From assembly GCF_043290135.1 (NCBI RefSeq), contig NW_027464602.1:2480001-2544000 (forward strand): a stretch of DNA of 64,000 bases, read 5' to 3'. Below the pieces are notes generated by a model. That model was not told the origin of the DNA. It did no database searches and was given only the letters and a program-made list of their open reading frames with translations. The DNA comes from Rhipicephalus microplus (taxonomy: Eukaryota > Arthropoda > Arachnida > Ixodida > Ixodidae). Made by a program: the position numbers and the translations under genes. Below, piece by piece: positions 1 through 10,411 of the stretch. Within the stretch, counting starts at the first letter, position 1. The number at the start of each line of letters is the position of its first letter.

Positions 1-55
1 CCACCATCAGAACATATCTTCAAAGCTATCAGCACAAAGAAAAAAAGCGCCACAC

Positions 56-129
56 CAACACCGGGTGGGCTCGAACCTCCAACCTTTCGGATAACAGCCG
101 ATCGTGCTAGCCAACTGCGCCACGGAGAC
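56..129 (-). tRNA. tRNA-Asn(GTT)-like, class A
   Basis: First complete body in the window. The anticodon loop reads CTGTTAT, so position 38 is T instead of A, and the anticodon is GTT. The 3' acceptor strand is CGGTGTT, a poor match to the 5' strand GTCTCCG. The D stem contains a GCAC strand. Probably not a sound tRNA, although the body is easily recognised. Confidence 0.85.
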
Positions 130-203
130 AGTCGTGCTCCACTCTCACCAGCATCAGAACATATCTTCAAAGCTATCAGCCCAAAGAAAAAAAAGCGCCG
201 CAC

Positions 204-277
204 CACCCCCGGGTGGGCTCGAACCTCCAACCTTTCGGTTAACAGCCGATCGCGCTAGCCTATTGCCCCACTGAGAC
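204..277 (-). tRNA. tRNA-Asn(GTT)-like, class A
   Basis: Standard loop CTGTTAA. The 5' end reads GTCTCAG, unlike the GTCTCCG of most copies. The D arm has GGGC for GCGC at positions 10-13, so one D-stem pair is lost. The 3' acceptor strand is CGGGGGT, which pairs better than CGGTGGT. Confidence 0.85.
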
Positions 278-334
278 AGTCGTGCTCCACTCTCACCACC
301 GTCAGAACATTTCTTCAGAGCTATCACCCCAAAG

Positions 335-342
335 AAAAAAAA
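335..342 (-). terminator. Pol III terminator (T8) of the reference copy
   Basis: Eight A on the plus strand read as T8 on the minus strand, 9 nt past the 3' end of the body at 352. Equivalent runs follow nearly every copy, typically T7-T9 in class A, T6 in class B and T5 in class C. T5 or longer normally stops eukaryotic Pol III, so each copy could make a short separate transcript. Confidence 0.8.
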
Positions 343-362
343 GCGCCGCACCACCACCGGGT

Positions 363-373
363 GGGCTCGAACC
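363..373 (-). promoter_or_regulatory. Pol III B box (T arm) of the reference copy
   Basis: Minus strand reads GGTTCGAGCCC against the textbook GGTTCGANTCC, one mismatch. The same string recurs in most class A monomers; class B usually has AGTTTCGAGCC-like T arms. It would serve as the TFIIIC high-affinity site. Confidence 0.8.
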
Positions 374-406
374 TCCAACCTTTCGGTTAACAGCCGATCG
401 CACTAG

Positions 407-418
407 CCAATTGCGCCA
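407..418 (-). promoter_or_regulatory. Pol III A box (D arm) of the reference copy
   Basis: Minus strand reads TGGCGCAATTGG, close to the textbook TGGCNNAGTNGG. This stretch is among the best conserved parts of the monomer throughout the window. With the B box it makes a complete internal (type 2) Pol III promoter. Confidence 0.8.
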
Positions 419-453
419 CGGAGACAGTCGTGCTCCACTCTTACCACCATCAG

Positions 454-462
454 AACATATCT
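454..462 (-). promoter_or_regulatory. Conserved AGATATGTT element about 30-37 nt upstream of the body
   Basis: The minus strand reads AGATATGTT at about -37 to -29 of the 352-425 body. The position resembles the upstream TATA-like element that assists TFIIIB at some Pol III genes. It is conserved in nearly all spacers (variants ATATATGTT and AGAAATGTT). Function is inferred from position only; it may simply be inherited spacer. Confidence 0.35.
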
Positions 463-497
463 TCAAAGCTATCAGCGCAAAGAAAAAAGCAACACAC

Positions 498-571
498 CAC
501 TCCCGGGAGGGCTCGATCCTCCAACTTTTGGGTTAACAGCCGATCGCGCTGGCCAATTGCGCCACGGAGAC
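498..571 (-). tRNA. tRNA-Asn(GTT)-like, class B
   Basis: Class B body with 3' acceptor CGGGAGT and T-stem 3' strand CCTCC. The T arm reads GGAGG-ATCGAGC-CCTCC, so the T stem is fully paired but the loop starts with A54, which damages the B box. The anticodon stem 3' strand is CCCAA, giving a C29-C41 mismatch besides A27-A43. Confidence 0.82.
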
Positions 572-643
572 AGTCCTGCTGCACTCTCACCACCATTAGA
601 ACATATCTTTCAAGCTATCAGCCCAAGGAATAAAAAGCGCCGA

Positions 644-717
644 CACCACCGGGTGGGCTCGAACCTCCAACCTTTTGGTTAACGGCCGATCGCGCTAGCC
701 AATTGCGCCACGGAGAC
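644..717 (-). pseudogene. tRNA-Asn(GTT)-like, class C, U33 lost
   Basis: Class C example. The anticodon loop reads CCGTTAA, so the universally conserved T33 is C, which should impair decoding. The anticodon stem 3' strand is CCAAA, mispaired at 29-41. The terminator is only T5 (TTTTTATTCC), unlike the T8 of class A. Many copies of this class recur between 1.5 and 28 kb and again in the 42-55 kb blocks. Confidence 0.82.
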
Positions 718-789
718 AATCGTGCTCCATGCTCACCACCATCAGAACATATCTTCAAAGCTATCAGTGCAAAGAAAAAAGCAACACAC

Positions 790-863
790 CACTCCCGGGA
801 GGGCTCGAAACTCCAACCTTTCGGTTAACAGCCCATCGCGCTAGCCCATTGCGCCACGGAGAC
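790..863 (-). tRNA. tRNA-Asn(GTT)-like, class B
   Basis: Typical class B. The T arm is GGAGT-TTCGAGC-CCTCC, which pairs 51-63 but breaks the conserved 53-61 pair (T53-C61). The anticodon stem 5' strand is ATGGG, so position 29 is G opposite G41. Confidence 0.83.
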
Positions 864-938
864 AGTCTTGCTCCACTCTCACCACCATCAGAACATATCT
901 TCAAAGCTATCAGCGCAAAGAAAAAAAAAGCGCCGCAC

Positions 939-1012
939 CACCACCGGGTGGGCTGGAACCTCCAACCTTTCGGTTAACAGCCAATCGCGTTAGCCAATTG
1001 CGCCACAGAGAC
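939..1012 (-). tRNA. tRNA-Asn(GTT)-like, class A, T-loop variant
   Basis: The T loop reads TTCCAGC, losing the conserved G57. The anticodon stem 5' strand is ATTGG (T29-G41 wobble). The D-stem strand contains AACGC. The 5' end is GTCTCTG, which matches animal tRNA-Asn as I recall it. Confidence 0.82.
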
Positions 1013-1086
1013 AGTCCTGCTCCACTCTCACCACCATCAGAACATATCTTCAAAGCTATCAGCACAAAGAGAAAAAAGCGCCGCAC

Positions 1087-1160
1087 CACCACCGGGTGGG
1101 CTCGAACCTCCAACCTTTCGGTTAACAGCCAATCGCGCTAGCCAATTGCGCCACGGAGAC
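1087..1160 (-). tRNA. tRNA-Asn(GTT)-like, class A
   Basis: Ordinary class A body with the CTGTTAA loop and an ATTGG/CCGAA anticodon stem. A and B boxes match the reference copy at 352. Confidence 0.85.
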
Positions 1161-1232
1161 AGTCCTGCTCCACTCTCACCACCATCAGAACATATCTTCA
1201 AAGCTATTAGTGCAAAGAAAAAAGCAGCACAC

Positions 1233-1306
1233 CACTCCCGGGAGGACTCGAAACTCCAACCTTTCGGTTAACAGCCGATCGCGCTAGCCCATTGCGCCAC
1301 GGGGAC
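1233..1306 (-). tRNA. tRNA-Asn(GTT)-like, class B
   Basis: Class B body with GTCCCCG at the 5' end, so position 4 is C and pairs with G69 of CGGGAGT. This is one of the better acceptor stems in the array. The T arm reads GGAGT-TTCGAGT-CCTCC, with T60 for C60. Confidence 0.83.
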
Positions 1307-1819
1307 AGTCTTGCTCCACTCTCACCACCATCAGTACATAACTTCAAAGCTATCAGCACAAAGAAAAAAAACGCCGCACCACCACCGGGTGGGCTCGAAC
1401 CTCCAACCTTTCGGTTAACAGCCGATCGCGCAAGCCAATTGCGCCACGGAGACAGTCCTGCTGCACTCTCACCACCATTAGAGCATATATTTCAAGCTAT
1501 CAGCCCAAGGAATAAAAAGCGCCGACACCACCGGGTGGGCTCGAACCTCCAACCGTTTGGTTAACGGCCGATCGCGCTAGCCAATTGCGCCACGGAGACA
1601 ATCGTGCTCCACGCTCACCACCATCATAACATATCTTCAAAGCTATCAGTGCAAAGAAAAAAGCAACACACCACTCCCGGGAGGGCTCGAAACTCCAACC
1701 TTTCGGTTAACAGCCCATCGCGCTAGCCCATTGCGCCACGGAGACAGTCTTGCTCCACTCTCACCACCATCAGAACATATCTTCAAAGCTATCAGCGCAA
1801 AGAAAAAAAAGCGCCGCAC

Positions 1820-1893
1820 CACCACCGGGTGGGCTCGAACCTCCAGCCTTTCGGTTAATGGCCGATCGCGCAAGCCAATTGCGCCACGGAGAC
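1820..1893 (-). pseudogene. tRNA-like with ATT anticodon and U33 lost
   Basis: The loop reads CCATTAA: anticodon ATT (Asn codons), but T33 is C. Position 21 is T. Copies recur near 4,023 and in each 4.4-kb repeat. Confidence 0.78.
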
Positions 1894-2996
1894 AGTCATG
1901 CTCCACTCTCACCACCATCAGAACATATCTTCAAAGCTATCAGCCCCCAAAAAAAAAGCACCGCACCACCACCGGGTGGGCTGGAACCTCCAACCTTTCG
2001 GTTAACAGCCAATCGCGTTAGCCAATTGCGCCACGGAGACAGTCCTGCTCCACTCTCACCACCATCAGAACATATCTTCAAAGCTATCCGCACAAAGAGA
2101 AAAAAGCGCCGCACCACCACCGGGTGGGCTCGAACCTCCAACCTTTCGGTTAACAGCCGATCGCGCAAGCCAATTGCGCCACGGAGACAGTCCTGCTGCA
2201 CTCTCACCACCATTAGAGCATATATTTCAAGCTATCAGCCCAAGGAATAAAAAGCGCCGACACCACCGGGTGGGCTCGAACCTCCAACCTTTTGGTTAAC
2301 GGCCGATCGCGCTAGCCAATTGCGCCACGGAGACAATCGTGCTCCACGCTCACCACCATCAGAACATATCTTCAAAGCTATTACCACAAAGAAAAAAGCA
2401 ACACACCACTCCTGGGAGGGCTCGAAACTCCAACCTTTCGGTTAACAGCCGATCGCGCTAGCCCGTTGCGCCACGGAGACAGCCTTGCTCCACTCTCAAC
2501 ACCATCAGAACATATCTTCAAAGCTATTAGCGCAAAGAAAAAAAGCGCCGCACCACCACCGGGTTGGCTGGAACCTCCAACCTTTCGGTTAACAGCCGAT
2601 CGCGCTAGCCAATTGCGCCACGGAGACAGTCCTGCTCCCCTCTCACCACCATCAGAACATATTTTCAAAGCTATCAGCACAAAGAAAAAAAGCGCCACAC
2701 CAACACCGGGTGGGCTCGAACCTCCAACCTTTCGGATAACAGCCGATCGTGCTAGCCAACTGCGCCACGGAGACAGTCGTGCTCCACTCTCACCAGCATC
2801 AGAACATATCTTCAAAGCTATCAGCCCAAAGAAAAAAAAGCGCCGCACCACCCCCGGGTGGGCTCGAACCTCCAACCTTTCGGTTAACAGCCGATCGCGC
2901 TAGCCTATTGCCCCACGGAGACAGTCGTGCTCCACTCTCACCACCGTGAGAACATTTCTTCAGAGCTATCACCCCAAAGAAAAAAAAGCGCCGCAC

Positions 2997-3070
2997 CACC
3001 ACCGGGTGGGCTCGAACCTCCAACCTTTCGGTTAAGAGCCGATCACGCTAGCCAATTGCGCCACGAAGAC
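2997..3070 (-). tRNA. tRNA-like with Lys anticodon CTT
   Basis: Class A body whose loop reads CTCTTAA, a G34-to-C change from Asn GTT. The 5' end is GTCTTCG and the D stem has a G10-T25 wobble. G73 is kept, as in eukaryotic tRNA-Lys. Lys identity is a prediction from anticodon and discriminator only. Confidence 0.8.
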
Positions 3071-5049
3071 AGTCCTGCTGCACTCTCACCACCATCAGAA
3101 CATATCTTCAAAGCTATTACCGCAAAGAAAAAAGCAACACACCACTCCCGGGAGGGCTCGAAATTCCAACCTTTCGGCTAACAGCCGATCGCGCTAGCCC
3201 ATTGCGCCACGGAGACAGTCTTGCTCCACTCTCACCACCATCAGAACATATCTTCAGAGCTATCAGCCCAAAGAAAAAAGCGCCGCACCACCACCGGGTG
3301 GGCTCGAACCTTCAACCTTTCGGTTAACAGCCGATCGCACTAGCCAATTGCGCCACGGAGGCAGTCGTGCTCCACTCTTACCACCATCAGAACATATCTT
3401 CAAAGCTATCAGCCCAAAGAAAAAAAAGCGCCGCACCACCACCGGGTGGGCTCGAACCTCCAACCTTTCGGTTAACAGCCGATCGCACTAGCCAATTGCG
3501 CCACGGAGACAGTCGTTCTCCACTCTTACCACCATCAGAACATATCTTCAAAGCTATCAGCGCAAAGAAAAAAGCAACACACCACTCCCGGGAGGGCTCG
3601 AACCTCCAACTTTTGGGTTAACAGCCGATCGCGCTGGCCAATTGCGCCACGGAGACAGTCCTGCTGCACTCTCACCACCATTAGAACATATATTTCAAGC
3701 TATCAGCCCAAGGAATAAAAAGCGCCGACACCACCGGGTGGGCTCGAACCTCCAACCTTTTGGTTAACGGCCGATCGCGCTAGCCAATTGCGCCACGGAG
3801 ACAATCGTGCTCCATGCTCACCACCATCAGAACATATCTTCAAAGCTATCAGTGCAAAGAAAAAAGCAACACACCACTCCCGGGAGGGCTCGAAACTCCA
3901 ACCTTTCGGTTAACAGCCCATCGCGCTAGCCCATTGCGCCACGGAGACAGTCTTGCTCCACTCTCACCACCATCAGAACATATCTTCAAAGCTATCAGCG
4001 CAAAGAAAAAAAAGCGCCGCACCACCACCGGGTGGGCTCGAACCTCCAGCCTTTCGGTTAATGGCCGATCGCGCAAGCCAATTGCGCCACGGAGACAGTC
4101 ATGCTCCACTCTCACCACCATCAGAACATATCTTCAAAGCTATCAGCCCCCCCAAAAAAGCACCGCACCACCACCGGGTGGGCTGGAACCTCCAACCTTT
4201 CGGTTAACAGCCAATCGCGTTAGCCAATTGCGCCACGGAGACAGTCCTGCTCCACTCTCACCACCATCAGAACATATCTTCAAAGCTATCAGCACAAAGA
4301 GAAAAAAGCGCCGCACCACCACCGGGTGGGCTCGAAACTCCAACCTTTCGGTTAACAGCCGATCGTGCTAGCCAATTGCGCCATGGAAACAGTCCTGCTC
4401 CACTCTCACCACCATCAGAACATATCTTCAAAGCTATTACCACAAAGAAAAAAGCAACACACCACTCCTGGGAGGGCTCGAAACTCCAACCTTTCGGTTA
4501 ACAGCCGATCGCGCTAGCCCATTGCGCCACATAGACAGCCTTGCTCCACTCTCAACACCATCAGAACATATCTTCAAAGCTATTAGCACAAAGAAAAAAA
4601 GCGCTGCACCACCACCGGGTGGGCTCGAACCTCCAACCTTTCGGTTAACAGCCGATCGCGCTAGCCAATTGCGCCACGGAGACAGTCCTGCTCCACTCTC
4701 ACCACCATCAAAACATATCTTCAAAGCTATTAGTGCAAAGAAAAAAGCAGCACACCACTCCTGGGAGGACTCGAAACTCCAACCTTTCGGTTAACAGCCG
4801 ATCGCGCTAGCCCATTGCGCCACGGGGACAGTCTTGCTCCACTCTCACCACCATCAGTACATATCTTCAAAGCTATCAGCACAAAGAAAAAAAACGCCGC
4901 ACCACCACCGGGTGGGCTCGAACCTCCAACCTTTCGGTTAACAGCCGATCGCGCAAGCCAATTGCGCCACGGAGACAGTCCTGCTCCACTCTCACCACCA
5001 TCAGAAGATATCTTCAAAGCTATCGGCCCAAAGAAAAAAAGCACCGCAC

Positions 5050-5123
5050 CACCACCGGGTGGGCTCGAACCTCCAACCTTCTGGTTAACAGGTAATCGCG
5101 CTAGCCAATTGCGCCACGGAGAC
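5050..5123 (-). pseudogene. tRNA-Asn-like with broken anticodon stem
   Basis: The anticodon stem strands are ATTAC and CCAGA, which cannot pair (C31-C39, A30-C40 and A27-A43 are opposed), although the loop still reads CTGTTAA. The same variant recurs near 9,748, 14,152, 18,130, 20,910 and 21,790. It is a clear pseudo-tRNA that has been amplified with its neighbours. Confidence 0.8.
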
Positions 5124-5933
5124 AGTCCTGCTCCACTCTCACCACCATCAGAACATATCTTCAAAGCTATCAGCACAAAGAGAAAAAAGCGCCGCACCAC
5201 CACCGGGTGGGCTCGAAACTCCAACCTTTCGGTTAACAGCCGATCGCGCTAGCCAATTGCGCCATGGAGACAGTCCTGCTCCACTCTCACCACCATCAGA
5301 ACATATCTTCAAAGCTATTACCACAAAGAAAAAAGCAACACACCACTCCTGGGAGGGCTCGAAACTCCCACCTTTCGGTTAACAGCCGATCGCGCTAGCC
5401 CATTGCGCCACGGAGACAGCCTTGCTCCACTCTCAACACCATCAGAACATATCTTCAAAGCTATTAGCGCAAAGAAAAAAAGCGCCGCACCACCACCGGG
5501 TTGGCTCGAACCTCCAACCTTTCGGTTAACAGCCGATCGCGCTAGCCAATTGCGCCACGGAGACAGTCCTGCTCCCCTCTCACCACCATCAGAACATATT
5601 TTCAAAGCTATCAGCACAAAGAAAAAAAGCGCCACACCAACACCGGGTGGGCTCGAACCTCCAACCTTTCGGATAACAGCCGATCGTGCTAGCCAACTGC
5701 GCCACGGAGACAGTCGTGCTCCACTCTCACCAGCATCAGAACATATCTTCAAAGCTATCAGCCCAAAGAAAAAAAAGCGCCGCACCACCCCCGGGTGGGC
5801 TCGAACCTCCAACCTTTCGGTTAACAGCCGATCGCGCTAGCCTATTGCCCCACGGAGACAGTCGTGCTCCACTCTCACCACCGTGAGAACATTTCTTCAG
5901 AGCTATCACCCCAAAGAAAAAAAAGCGCCGCAC

Positions 5934-6007
5934 CACCACCGGGTGGGCTCGAACCTCCAACCTTTCGGTTAAGAGCCGATCACGCTAGCCAATTGCGCCA
6001 CGAAGAC
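5934..6007 (-). tRNA. tRNA-like with Lys anticodon CTT
   Basis: Same CTCTTAA loop and GTCTTCG start as the body at 2997. Confidence 0.8.
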
Positions 6008-6521
6008 AGTCCTGCTGCACTTTCACCACCATCAGAACATATCTTCAAAGCTATTACCGCAAAGAAAAAAGCAACACACCACTCCCGGGAGGGCTCGAAA
6101 TTCCAACCTTTCGGCTAACAGCCGATCGCGCTAGCCCATTGCGCCACGGAGACAGTCTTGCTCCACTCTCACCACCATCAGAACATATGTTCAGAGCTAT
6201 CAGCCCAAAGAAAAAAAAGCGCCGCACCACCACCGGGTGGGCTCGAACCTTCAACCTTTCGGTTAACAGCCAATCGCACTAGCCAATTGCGCCACGGAGG
6301 CAGTCGTGCTCCACTCTTACCACCGTCAGAACATATCTTCAAAGCTATCAGCCCAAAGAAAAAAAAGCGCCGCACCACCACCGGGTGGGCTCGAACCTCC
6401 AACCTTTCGGTTAACAGCCGATCGCACTAGCCAATTGCGCCACGGAGACAGTCGTGCCCCACTCTTACCACCATCAGAACATATCTTCAAAGCTATCAGC
6501 GCAAAGAAAAAAGCAACACAC

Positions 6522-6595
6522 CACTCCCGGGAGGGCTCGAACCTCCAACCTTTCGGTTAACAGCCGATCGCACTAGCCAATTGCGCCACGGAGAC
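6522..6595 (-). tRNA. tRNA-Asn(GTT)-like, best-folding type
   Basis: The T arm GGAGG-TTCGAGC-CCTCC is fully paired, the B box is intact, and the loop CTGTTAA and D arm are sound. The acceptor GTCTCCG/CGGGAGT has one mismatch (C3-A70) and wobbles at 1-72, 2-71 and 4-69. The remaining defect is A27-A43. This is the strongest candidate for a foldable tRNA among the copies I examined closely. Confidence 0.85.
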
Positions 6596-7695
6596 AGTCG
6601 TGCTCCACTCTTACCACCATCAGAACATATCTTCAAAGCTATCAGCGCAAAGAAAAAAGCAACACACCACTCCCGGGAGGGCTCGAACCTCCAACTTTTG
6701 GGTTAACAGCCGATCGCGCTGGCCAATTGCGCCACGGAGACAGTCCTGCTGCACTCTCACCACCATTAGAACATATCTTTCAAGCTATCAGCCCAAGGAA
6801 TAAGAAGCGCCGACACCACCGGGTGGGCTCGAACCTCCAACCTTTTGGTTAATTGCCAATCGCGCTAGCCAATTGCGCCACGGAGACAGTCCTGCTGCAC
6901 TCTCACCACCATTAGAGCATATATTTCAAGCTATCAGCCCAAGGAATAAAAAGCGCCGACACCACCGGGTGGGCTCGAACCTCCAACCTTTTGGTTAACG
7001 GCCGATCGCGCTAGCCAATTGCGCCACGGAGACAATCGTGCTCCACGCTCACCACCATCAGAACATATCTTCAAAGCTATTACCACAAAGAAAAAAGCAA
7101 CACACCACTCCTGGGAGGGCTCGAAACTCCAACCTTTCGGTTAACAGCCGATCGCGCTAGCCCGTTGCGCCACGGAGACAGCCTTGCTCCACTCTCAACA
7201 CCATCAGAACATATCTTCAAAGCTATTAGCGCAAAGAAAAAAAGCGCCGCACCACCACCGGGTTGGCTGGAACCTCCAACCTTTCGGTTAACAGCCGATC
7301 GCGCTAGCCAATTGCGCCACGGAGACAGTCCTGCTCCCCTCTCACCACCATCAGAACATATTTTCAAAGCTATCAGCACAAAGAAAAAAAGCGCCACACC
7401 AACACCGGGTGGGCTCGAACCTCCAACCTTTCGGATAACAGCCGATCGTGCTAGCCAACTGCGCCACGGAGACAGTCGTGCTCCACTCTCACCAGCATCA
7501 GAACATATCTTCAAAGCTATCAGCCCAAAGAAAAAAAAGCGCCGCACCACCCCCGGGTGGGCTCGAACCTCCAACCTTTCGGTTAACAGCCGATCGCGCT
7601 AGCCTATTGCCCCACGGAGACAGTCGTGCTCCACTCTCACCACCGTGAGAACATTTCTTCAGAGCTATCACCCCAAAGAAAAAAAAGCGCCGCAC

Positions 7696-7769
7696 CACCA
7701 CCGGGTGGGCTCGAACCTCCAACCTTTCGGTTAAGAGCCGATCACGCTAGCCAATTGCGCCACGAAGAC
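7696..7769 (-). tRNA. tRNA-like with Lys anticodon CTT
   Basis: CTT copy 1,762 bp (12 monomers) beyond the one at 5934, showing the nested period inside the HOR. Confidence 0.8.
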
Positions 7770-10337
7770 AGTCCTGCTGCACTCTCACCACCATCAGAAC
7801 ATATCTTCAAAGCTATTACCGCAAAGAAAAAAGCAACACACCACTCCCGGGAGGGCTCGAAATTCCAACCTTTCGGCTAACAGCCGATCGCGCTAGCCCA
7901 TTGCGCCACGGAGACAGTCTTGCTCCACTCTCACCACCATCAGAACATATCTTCAGAGCTATCAGCCCAAAGAAAAAAGCGCCGCACCACCACCGGGTGG
8001 GCTCGAACCTTCAACCTTTCGGTTAACAGCCGATCGCACTAGCCAATTGCGCCACGGAGGCAGTCGTGCTCCACTCTTACCACCATCAGAACATATCTTC
8101 AAAGCTATCAGCCCAAAGAAAAAAAAGCGCCGCACCACCACCGGGTGGGCTCGAACCTCCAACCTTTCGGTTAACAGCCGATCGCACTAGCCAATTGCGC
8201 CACGGAGACAGTCGTTCTCCACTCTTACCACCATCAGAACATATCTTCAAAGCTATCAGCGCAAAGAAAAAAGCAACACACCACTCCCGGGAGGGCTCGA
8301 ACCTCCAACGTTTGGGTTAACAGCCGATCGCGCTGGCCAATTGCGCCACGGAGACAGTCCTGCTGCACTCTCACCACCATTAGAACATATATTTCAAGCT
8401 ATCAGCCCAAGGAATAAAAAGCGCCGACACCACCGGGTGGGCTCGAACCTCCAACCTTTTGGTTAACGGCCGATCGCGCTAGCCAATTGCGCCACGGAGA
8501 CAATCGTGCTCCATGCTCACCACCATCAGAACATATCTTCAAAGCTATCAGTGCAAAGAAAAAAGCAACACACCACTCCCGGGAGGGCTCGAAACTCCAA
8601 CCTTTCGGTTAACAGCCCATCGCGCTAGCCCATTGCGCCACGGAGACAGTCTTGCTCCACTCTCACCACCATCAGAACATATCTTCAAAGCTATCAGCGC
8701 AAAGAAAAAAAAGCGCCGCACCACCACCGGGTGGGCTCGAACCTCCAGCCTTTCGGTTAATGGCCGATCGCGCAAGCCAATTGCGCCACGGAGACAGTCA
8801 TGCTCCACTCTCACCACCATCAGAACATATCTTCAAAGCTATCAGCCCCCCAAAAAAGCACCGCACCACCACCGGGTGGGCTGGAACCTCCAACCTTTCG
8901 GTTAACAGCCAATCGCGTTAGCCAATTGCGCCACGGAGACAGTCCTGCTCCACTCTCACCACCATCAGAACATATCTTCAAAGCTATCAGCACAAAGAGA
9001 AAAAAGCGCCGCACCACCACCGGGTGGGCTCGAAACTCCAACCTTTCGGTTAACAGCCGATCGTGCTAGCCAATTGCGCCATGGAAACAGTCCTGCTCCA
9101 CTCTCACCACCATCAGAACATATCTTCAAAGCTATTACCACAAAGAAAAAAGCAACACACCACTCCTGGGAGGGCTCGAAACTCCAACCTTTCGGTTAAC
9201 AGCCGATCGCGCTAGCCCATTGCGCCACATAGACAGCCTTGCTCCACTCTCAACACCATCAGAACATATCTTCAAAGCTATTAGCACAAAGAAAAAAAGC
9301 GCTGCACCACCACCGGGTGGGCTCGAACCTCCAACCTTTCGGTTAACAGCCGATCGCGCTAGCCAATTGCGCCACGGAGACAGTCCTGCTCCACTCTCAC
9401 CACCATCAAAACATATCTTCAAAGCTATTAGTGCAAAGAAAAAAGCAGCACACCACTCCTGGGAGGACTCGAAACTCCAACCTTTCGGTTAACAGCCGAT
9501 CGCGCTAGCCCATTGCGCCACGGGGACAGTCTTGCTCCAATCTCACCACCATCAGTACATATCTTCAAAGCTATCAGCACAAAGAAAAAAAACGCCGCAC
9601 CACCACCGGGTGGGCTCGAACCTCCAACCTTTCGGTTAACAGCAGATCGCGCAAGCCAATTGCGCCACGGAGACAGTCCTGCTCCACTCTCACCACCATC
9701 AGAAGATATCTTCAAAGCTATCGGCCCAAAGAAAAAAAGCACCGCACCACCACCGGGTGGGCTCGAACCTCCAACCTTCTGGTTAACAGGTAATCGCGCT
9801 AGCCAATTGCGCCACGGAGACAGTCCTGCTCCACTCTCACCACCATCAGAACATATCTTCAAAGCTATTAGCGCAAAGAAAAAAAGCGCCGCACCACCAC
9901 CGGGTTGGCTCGAACCTCCAACCTTTCGGTTAACAGCCGATCGCGCTAGCCAATTGCGCCACGGAGACAGTCCTGCTCCCCTCTCACCACCATCAGAACA
10001 TATTTTCAAAGCTATCAGCACAAAGAAAAAAAGCGCCACACCAACACCGGGTGGGCTCGAACCTCCAACCTTTCGGATAACAGCCGATCGTGCTAGCCAA
10101 CTGCGCCACGGAGACAGTTGTGCTCCACTCTCACCAGCATCAGAACATATCTTCAAAGCTATCAGCCCAAAGAAAAAAAAGCGCCGCACCACCCCCGGGT
10201 GGGCTCGAACCTCCAACCTTTCGGTTAACAGCCGATCGCGCTAGCCTATTGCCCCACGGAGACAGTCGTGCTCCACTCTCACCACCGTGAGAACATTTCT
10301 TCAGAGCTATCACCCCAAAGAAAAAAAAGCGCCGCAC

Positions 10338-10411
10338 CACCACCGGGTGGGCTCGAACCTCCAACCTTTCGGTTAAGAGCCGATCACGCTAGCCAATTGC
10401 GCCACGAAGAC
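10338..10411 (-). tRNA. tRNA-like with Lys anticodon CTT
   Basis: CTT copy, 4,404 bp after 5934. Confidence 0.8.

Larger units (their letters stand above)
352..425 (-). tRNA. tRNA-Asn(GTT)-like, class A reference copy
   Basis: A good reference for class A. On the minus strand the acceptor is GTCTCCG with CGGTGGT (T4-T69 mismatch, two wobble pairs). The D stem is GCGC with GTGC. The anticodon stem is ATCGG with CCGAA (A27-A43 mismatch) around CTGTTAA. The T arm is GGAGG-TTCGAGC-CCACC with an A51-A63 mismatch. The discriminator is G73, as in eukaryotic tRNA-Asn. Compared with animal tRNA-Asn recalled from memory, the two stem mismatches look like T-to-A changes on the 5' sides. Confidence 0.9.
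2190..5461 (-). repeat. 4.4-kb higher-order repeat, first (partial) copy
   Basis: Matches the sequence from about 6,888 at an offset of 4,698-4,699 bp up to about 5,167. From there to 5,461 it holds two monomers (294 bp) missing from the next copies. The one-base change in offset near 4,145 is a homopolymer difference. Boundaries were read by eye and are good to tens of bases. Confidence 0.8.
5462..9865 (-). repeat. 4,404-bp higher-order repeat, full copy (30 monomers)
   Basis: Equivalent positions recur exactly 4,404 bp later. For example, the CTT-anticodon body at 5934 recurs at 10338 and 14742, and the body at 6522 recurs at 10926 and 15330. Few substitutions separate the copies. The phase is arbitrary; the start is the right edge of the 294-bp insertion/deletion. 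Inside, a 12-monomer (1,762-bp) and an 18-monomer (2,642-bp) part share a common motif, so the HOR is itself nested. Confidence 0.85.

Noticed and set aside
9428..10216. Minus-strand 262-codon frame with regularly spaced Phe-rich stretches resembling membrane segments
   Set aside because: The Phe runs translate the Pol III T-run terminator, repeated once per monomer.
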